Below, piece by piece: positions 8,101-8,436 of a stretch of 8,436 bases of DNA. This DNA comes from Methyloceanibacter sp. (GTDB lineage Bacteria; Pseudomonadota; Alphaproteobacteria; Rhizobiales; Methyloligellaceae). Position 1 is the first letter of the stretch, and each line of letters opens with the position of its first letter. The translations under genes and the position numbers were made by a program. The notes beneath the pieces are model-generated. The model was not told the origin of the DNA. It did no database searches and saw only the letters and a program-made list of their open reading frames with translations. The DNA is taken from assembly GCA_025449615.1 (NCBI GenBank), contig JANWJA010000098.1, positions 1 through 8,436 of the forward strand, given 5' to 3'.

Positions 8101-8436
8101 CTTCAACGTGACCGGCGAAGGTTTGAGTCCGCCTGGGCTGATCGCCGGCTTGAGCGGGGACGGCACGCTTTCGCTCGAGCCCGGCGTCGTGCAGGCAATG
8201 TCGCAAGAGCCGTTGCGTCGCGTCGCCGTCGAGGCGGCCAAGACCAAGAAACTCAAGGACAAGGAACAGATCGCCGCCATCACCCGCACGCTTCGCGATG
8301 GCATGACGAAGGGGACATATAAATATGGCGCGATTTCCATCCCCTTCGACATCAAGAACGGCACGCTGAAACTCAAGCCTTCGACGCTTGCGAGCAAGGG
8401 CTCGGCGACCACCGTCAATGGCTATGTCGAGCTGGC
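5126..8436 (+). CDS. AsmA family envelope protein, very large (3' end cut off by window edge)
   Basis: AsmA-like proteins are anchored in the inner membrane with a long beta-rich periplasmic part. They affect outer-membrane assembly and are proposed to form grooves that carry lipids across the envelope. The frame is open for 1103 codons and leaves the window at the right. Residues 4-24 form one hydrophobic anchor, followed at once by the family hallmark VPYFVDWNDYR and LLGREVKVGGEVHLVLLPAPQ, continuing to GNWADVG near 129. The rest is repetitive amphipathic beta sequence. A proline-rich linker (VPEPAVPAPQP) sits near residues 251-262. A C-terminal AsmA-type segment appears from about residue 940 (LFGGTFAGSGSL, then GLSGDGTLSLEPG near 1008-1020). 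The start is GTG: a TAG stop in the same frame at 5117-5119 rules out anything earlier, and the membrane anchor begins immediately after it. The ribosome site is weak (AGAG four bases away, or AAGG at 5111). E. coli AsmA is about 617 residues, so this is a long member. Confidence 0.93.
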   Translation, partial: MNHFLLSLTAVLILVLGALFAVPYFVDWNDYRHVFEAQATKLLGREVKVGGEVHLVLLPAPQLRFDDVKVADADGNLERPFLEARRLEAGLSIGALLSGTIEARKIGITAPVLRLEMNADGTGNWADVGRPGEAMPFVPKEVLLDQIDVTGGTVELTRAGELVATLTDVTGDASAASLSGPFKVATTYKFDGRKQDLKFSTSASDATGKFHLKSALRDPDRDMVYLLDGDVIGLGQKPSYDGAVIVRNAIAVPEPAVPAPQPNTDEAMDTGSGFELKGDLTATADRAELPSFELTIHAKGHPQLMKGKLAFDFGEARKLDGELSARVLDVDALLQDAGEANASPSAVLNQVAEKLLTQSASIGEGSFVLAIEQANFGGDLVGDLGLALTASPNQVKIERLAAKLPGETKIETSGLLTRGDKGPVYAGPIKLEGSKLRTLARWASGDRDISAQTSVGAFTLAADTTLGGGDLKLENASGALSDTKFTGAFTYRDGDKPAIDLAVDSDRLDLKEVLGEDVAWRSWLPAGQKQDSQAAGEPSPLASLRKKNIRVALHVGELLLPSIAPGRLAANFSLADDTLDVSELDFLAEGALKLTGKGRIEHVSDAPSGQVDLAINAANADSLRVASGLVGLPDSIARSKHLASLAPLDITLALVAKGEGHATEASLVVTGKAGGSDVAVTAEAKGEPAKLDAADIGLTGSIAGERPQTILALLLPDVPQDKLASGGKGKLSFELHGVPKTNLSGHVALETQSLTIGLDGQGALKDDGLALTGKAQATTPNASLAMMLFGFEASPGATNVPLNLKAEIVKTAQRIDFKGVSGDIAGEPVQGNVSVDNSGEITKVAVDAKTGNVSLPVLLGGLVAWQRTPSTEQMLGSLGGGTSEVWPARGFSLGSLGRIEGDFKLAAKSLSLGAPLLVQDAVLSARVDNGALSIASLQGRLFGGTFAGSGSLSPRGTGAGLEARADLKSGKLEDLTKGLAGKVLAKGPFSVSFNVTGEGLSPPGLIAGLSGDGTLSLEPGVVQAMSQEPLRRVAVEAAKTKKLKDKEQIAAITRTLRDGMTKGTYKYGAISIPFDIKNGTLKLKPSTLASKGSATTVNGYVEL

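Noticed and set aside
5414..8418. Three long minus-strand open frames (505, 419 and 322 codons) opposite the AsmA gene
   Set aside because: They lie antisense to a continuous 1103-codon AsmA frame, two of them overlap each other in different frames, and their products are charged or serine/arginine-rich without domain character.

Overview
The window is high-GC DNA with proteins typical of the Alphaproteobacteria. The UvrD, haemolysin III and AsmA proteins read like those of the Hyphomicrobiales (Bradyrhizobium/Xanthobacter-like bacteria). This placement is by recognition of protein style and of one dispersed-palindrome-like sequence; no search was run, and genus cannot be given.

Layout. (1) Bases 1-2212, minus strand: the N-terminal 737 codons of a UvrD/PcrA superfamily 1A DNA helicase. 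The gene runs off the left edge, so only its C-terminal tail is missing. (2) Bases 2213-2422: a divergent intergenic region holding a possible -10 box for uvrD and a good ribosome binding site for the next gene. (3) Bases 2423-2806, plus strand: a small predicted secreted protein of 127 residues with a signal peptide and four cysteines, family not recognised. (4) Bases 2807-2937: a spacer containing a long hairpin that resembles a REP-like dispersed palindrome. (5) Bases 2938-3588, plus strand: a seven-helix haemolysin III/PAQR-family membrane protein. (6) Bases 3623-5035, plus strand: an FAD-linked D-lactate dehydrogenase-type oxidase. (7) Bases 5126 to the right edge, plus strand: a very large AsmA-family envelope protein, 1103 codons visible and still open.

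The haemolysin III and D-lactate dehydrogenase genes lie 34 bases apart on the same strand and may be co-transcribed. The AsmA gene follows after 90 bases and could be part of the same transcript or have its own promoter. The products do not form an obvious pathway: DNA repair, a small exported protein, an inner-membrane PAQR protein, a respiratory-type flavin dehydrogenase, and an envelope lipid/outer-membrane homeostasis protein. I see no tRNA, rRNA, insertion sequence, CRISPR array, phage gene or defence system. The window looks like ordinary chromosomal backbone. The points worth a second look are modest: a replaced zinc-ligand histidine in the haemolysin III protein, a possible leaderless uvrD mRNA, the intergenic palindrome, the unrecognised four-cysteine exported protein, and the size of the AsmA protein.
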